Shown: piece after piece, positions 6,128 to 8,784 of the stretch
Numbering within the stretch: position 1 is the stretch's first letter
How the letters are laid out: every line of letters starts with the position of its first letter
Assembly (NCBI GenBank): GCA_025929655.1
Contig: JAICPV010000066.1
Location: 1-8,784 of the forward strand
Reading direction: 5' to 3'
DNA length: 8,784 bases
Origin: Pyrinomonadaceae bacterium
GTDB taxonomy: Bacteria; Acidobacteriota; Blastocatellia; Pyrinomonadales; Pyrinomonadaceae
Translations under genes and position numbers: made by a program
Notes under the pieces: generated by a model
The model's database searches: none
What the model saw: only the letters and a program-made list of their open reading frames with translations
Told to the model about the DNA's origin: nothing

Positions 6128-8425
6128 CTAATCGATCACGAAATGCAGGGTCGTATCCCCTAACTTGATCTTGTCCCCGCTCGTCAGCATCTGCGGCTTA
6201 TGCGGCGTCAGACGTACTGTGTTCGCATTGACCGCCGAGAGGATCGTTCCGTTAGACGATCCAAGATCTTCGACAAGGAAGTTGCTTCCCTGTTTCCAAA
6301 TTCGTGCGTGACGACGCGAGATCTTTGTTTGCGGATCGAACTTCGAAAGGTCAACCTCCGGGAAAATATTCGACATCGGATCTCGGCGCCCGAGTAAATT
6401 TTCTTCCTTCTGAAGAGCGAATGCCGGCATCGGCAGTTCGGTCGTGCCTTCGATCAAGAGCTTTGCTGTTACGGATTGCTTTACCGCCGGCGCCGGAACA
6501 GCGTGTACGCCCTGCTGGGCGATCGGCTGACGCGATCCGCAAAATGCGCAGAACATATCCGTCGCAACTATCCGCTGGCCGCAAAAGCCGCAAAATACGG
6601 TCTGGTCCTGCAATGCCACCGAAGCCGGTATTTCCCCGACACCAAATGTGACGTTCCCGGCTCTCAGATTTGTAAGATGCTGTTCCAGAATCTGGCGCAT
6701 CTCGGCTGCGGAGGCGAACCGCTGGTCCGCGTTATACTCGACCGCCTTCATCAGGATCCGCTCGATCTGGTCGGTCAATCGCGGATTGATCTGACGCGGA
6801 CGCGGGTTCTTCTGGAAATCGAAAATAAGAAGCGGATTGCTCTGAGGATCGGCACCGGTCAATAGATGAAACATCGTCGAGCCAAGGCTGTAGATGTCGG
6901 ATCGCGGTTCAACGTTTCCGCTGAACAGCTCGGGCGGCGCGTAGCCCATTGTGCCTACGGCCGTGACGCCCTTTTCTTCCTTTTGGCTGATCGAACGCGC
7001 GATTCCGAAATCGATCAGCATCACTCGACCTGAATTGCCGTCGATCATTATGTTCGACGGTTTCAGATCTCGATAAACGATCGTCGACGGCTGGTTATGC
7101 AGGTAATTAAGGACGTCGATGATCTGAAGTGCCCACTCGGTAACCGAAAGCTCATCGATCTTACCCTCGGGAGCTGCTCTTAGCCTCGCCGCCAGGTCAC
7201 CCCCGGAGATGTACTTCATCACCAGATAGAAACGCCCTTCTGCGTCGTCGTAAAAGTAATCGAAGATCGTCGGAATCGAAGGATGGTCGAGACTCGACAG
7301 GATCATCGACTCCCGCTTAAAGTCGTTGATCGACTTTTCCTGCTGGTCCTCCTCAATATGGGCCTGAACCATTTCTTTGACAGCTCGCAGTACGCCGCCG
7401 AGGTTGTTGTCGCTCGCCAAATAAACTGCACCCATCCCGCCGCCGCCGATCTTGCGAATGATCTCGTAACGGTTATTCAGGATCGCTCCCTCGGAAAGCG
7501 GTTTTAGCTTCCCGGCTTTCTTGCCGTCGCTGGTGCCTGCATCGAAATTCTGTGCAGTTTGCGATCGTTCGATCTCGCCGGAAGAACCGCGTACCGGCTC
7601 CGGGGCTTTTGGGTCGGTTAGCTCTCGACTGACAGGTATCCGCGTCGAAACAAAATCCTGTGATTCGGGAAGATCGGCAGCAACTATCCTGACCGAATCG
7701 TAGATCGGGTTGTCCTGCTGGTACTCCGGCAGATCGAAATCCGGCTTTGCGATCTCAGGAACCGGTTCGTCTTCAGCCTGAGATGCGTTCCCAAACGATG
7801 CGTCCGGAACGGGAGCGGGCCGCTTATCGTCGACTGCATCGAACGAAAATCGATCTTCTGCAAACTCAGCCTTCGGGGAGTCGGGCACAGTTTCGTCGAA
7901 GCTGATCGAAGACACGGCGCTATCATTAACACCTTCGGGTTCTGCGGTTGAAGTTCCGAATGACTCCGGCGATCCAATTTCATCGACCGGCTTCTCCGGC
8001 AGTTTGGATTCGAGCGTTCGTGCGCGTTCCGACCGATACTCTGCCGTCGATCGAACATCGATGCTTTCACTTGTATCTTTTATCTCGCCCAGAAACGGCG
8101 GCGGTGCGGGTTCGTCGACGCGAAAAACATCTTCGACAGCTCTGTCGTCGTCTGAAACTGGCGTTGAAACCGGTTCAGGTTCGATCTTGACATCGTGAAC
8201 GGTCGGCGGAGTATCGGTCTTCGCAGCTTGTGCCATCTTGGCGAGTTCGTCAGGAGCCATCATGATGGTTCCGTCAAATTCATCCTCGGCAGGTTCAGGA
8301 TCAGGTTCGGGTGTTGGCGGTGCGGTAGGAGCCTGCTGCGCCGCGGATGTGAGGGCTATGCCGCACATCGGGCAAAACTGCTCGCCGACGCTAACCTGAG
8401 ACTCACATTCTGGACAATTCGGCAT
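6128..8425 (-). CDS. Ser/Thr protein kinase with two zinc ribbons and a C-terminal FHA domain
   Basis: A eukaryote-like (Hanks-type) kinase, 765 aa, without transmembrane segments and so probably cytosolic. Order: zinc ribbon (C4, C7, C18, C21); a long acidic, Pro-rich and probably disordered linker (about 25-305); kinase domain (320-585); second zinc ribbon (C612, C615, C626, C629); FHA domain (655-765). Kinase motifs are complete: P-loop GGGGMG (327-332), K350 in AVKEM, E372, YRDLKPSN with catalytic D453, DFG (472-474) and GTMGYAPPE (491-499). The HRD His is Tyr and the APE Ala is Pro, both conservative variants that should keep activity. FHA residues are GRR (679-681), SRRHAR (703-708) and DLGSSNGT (720-727). 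The linker has a candidate FHA-target site at T53 (FDGTIMMAP). The ATG at 8425 is set by the zinc ribbon, 8 nt after the upstream stop, with no Shine-Dalgarno sequence. Substrates are unknown; the FHA domain probably docks phosphorylated partners or the kinase's own linker. Confidence 0.96.
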   Translation of the reverse strand: MPNCPECESQVSVGEQFCPMCGIALTSAAQQAPTAPPTPEPDPEPAEDEFDGTIMMAPDELAKMAQAAKTDTPPTVHDVKIEPEPVSTPVSDDDRAVEDVFRVDEPAPPPFLGEIKDTSESIDVRSTAEYRSERARTLESKLPEKPVDEIGSPESFGTSTAEPEGVNDSAVSSISFDETVPDSPKAEFAEDRFSFDAVDDKRPAPVPDASFGNASQAEDEPVPEIAKPDFDLPEYQQDNPIYDSVRIVAADLPESQDFVSTRIPVSRELTDPKAPEPVRGSSGEIERSQTAQNFDAGTSDGKKAGKLKPLSEGAILNNRYEIIRKIGGGGMGAVYLASDNNLGGVLRAVKEMVQAHIEEDQQEKSINDFKRESMILSSLDHPSIPTIFDYFYDDAEGRFYLVMKYISGGDLAARLRAAPEGKIDELSVTEWALQIIDVLNYLHNQPSTIVYRDLKPSNIMIDGNSGRVMLIDFGIARSISQKEEKGVTAVGTMGYAPPELFSGNVEPRSDIYSLGSTMFHLLTGADPQSNPLLIFDFQKNPRPRQINPRLTDQIERILMKAVEYNADQRFASAAEMRQILEQHLTNLRAGNVTFGVGEIPASVALQDQTVFCGFCGQRIVATDMFCAFCGSRQPIAQQGVHAVPAPAVKQSVTAKLLIEGTTELPMPAFALQKEENLLGRRDPMSNIFPEVDLSKFDPQTKISRRHARIWKQGSNFLVEDLGSSNGTILSAVNANTVRLTPHKPQMLTSGDKIKLGDTTLHFVID

Positions 8426-8433
8426 CGATCGGA

Positions 8434-8784
8434 TCAGTTATTTACGTAAAATCTCAGAAATGTCTTTCCAACTATTATCTCATCGCCGGTAGTCAGCACC
8501 TGGGGCGTTCCCGGCAACAATCGACGCCCGCGATTTACGAAGGTGCCATTCGTAGATCCAAGGTCCTCGATGAAATATGCGCCATCGCGGCGGATTATTC
8601 TGGCGTGCTTCCGAGAGACCTTCGAATCCGGGTCGTATGCATCGAGATCGACGTCCGGGAAAATACCGTTGTCTGCGTCCCACCGGCCTATGTTCGATTC
8701 GTCGGCAGTTAAAGGGAATTCTGTGCTTGCGGCGTTCCCGCGCTCGATGGAAAGCGTCGCATGCACATTCGGGTCCGACGAACC
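8434..8784 (-). CDS. FHA domain protein, partial (5' end beyond the window)
   Basis: The frame stays open to the window edge, giving 116 visible residues. A GTG at 8764-8766 would give a 110-aa protein but has no RBS, and the codons before it (reading GSSDPN) are also open. I therefore treat the gene as truncated at its N-terminus. The visible part is one FHA domain with GRW (G near the conserved GR), SRKHAR, a complete EDLGSTNGT and a closing TTGDEIIVGKTFLRF. It shares a distinctive insert, FPDVDL..YDP..K.SRKHARI, with the FHA domain of the adjacent kinase (FPEVDL..FDP..KISRRHARI), so the two are probably paralogous domains. FHA domains bind phosphothreonine peptides. Being 8 nt upstream of the kinase, it is likely in the same operon and may recruit a phosphorylated partner. 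The missing N-terminus could carry a zinc ribbon or another domain. Confidence 0.85.
   Translation of the reverse strand, partial: GSSDPNVHATLSIERGNAASTEFPLTADESNIGRWDADNGIFPDVDLDAYDPDSKVSRKHARIIRRDGAYFIEDLGSTNGTFVNRGRRLLPGTPQVLTTGDEIIVGKTFLRFYVNN

Noticed and set aside
8434..8766. A complete 110-aa protein starting at the GTG
   Set aside because: The same frame is open to the window edge, so a truncated longer gene is more likely.
1..8784. CRISPR arrays, insertion sequences, prophage or toxin-antitoxin genes
   Set aside because: There are no regularly spaced direct repeats, transposase or phage proteins, or small paired genes. The coding content is fully explained by signalling proteins.

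Overview
The window holds six genes, all on the minus strand and tightly packed. Every one reads as regulation or signal transduction, with no metabolic gene. The organism is probably a Gram-negative-type bacterium of moderate GC. Eukaryote-like Ser/Thr kinases carrying zinc ribbons and FHA domains, an FHA-GAF-SpoIIE phosphatase, GYF_2 and RDD membrane proteins, and starts without Shine-Dalgarno sequences are together reminiscent of Acidobacteriota (Blastocatellia/Pyrinomonadales-like). That placement is a judgement from gene style, not a proven assignment.

Transcription runs from high to low coordinates. Block A (8784 down to 3945) is one probable operon: (1) the C-terminal part of an FHA protein cut by the window edge; (2) a 765-aa Ser/Thr kinase with an N-terminal zinc ribbon, a long acidic linker, a kinase domain, a second zinc ribbon and a C-terminal FHA domain; (3) a small RDD-family membrane protein; (4) a 552-aa FHA-GAF-SpoIIE/PP2C phosphatase. 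The gaps are 8, 4 and 10 nt. Block B (3559 down to 79) is a second unit: a membrane-anchored sensor with HAMP and HD-GYP domains, overlapping by 38 nt a 550-aa membrane protein that carries GYF_2-like and B-box-like zinc domains. It ends at a strong 12-bp intrinsic terminator (15-50).

A 385-nt gap (3560-3944) separates the blocks and is rich in inverted repeats. It contains a minus-strand intrinsic terminator for block A, a strong hairpin near its block-A end, the likely promoter region of block B, and a short plus-strand open stretch that looks like the degraded 3' end of an FG-GAP/VCBS-repeat protein gene.

Functionally, block A puts a protein-phosphorylation writer (kinase), a candidate eraser (phosphatase) and phosphothreonine readers (three FHA domains) in one transcript. 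Block B adds a predicted cyclic-di-GMP phosphodiesterase and an uncharacterised zinc/membrane adaptor. A functional link between the blocks is inferred from proximity and orientation only.
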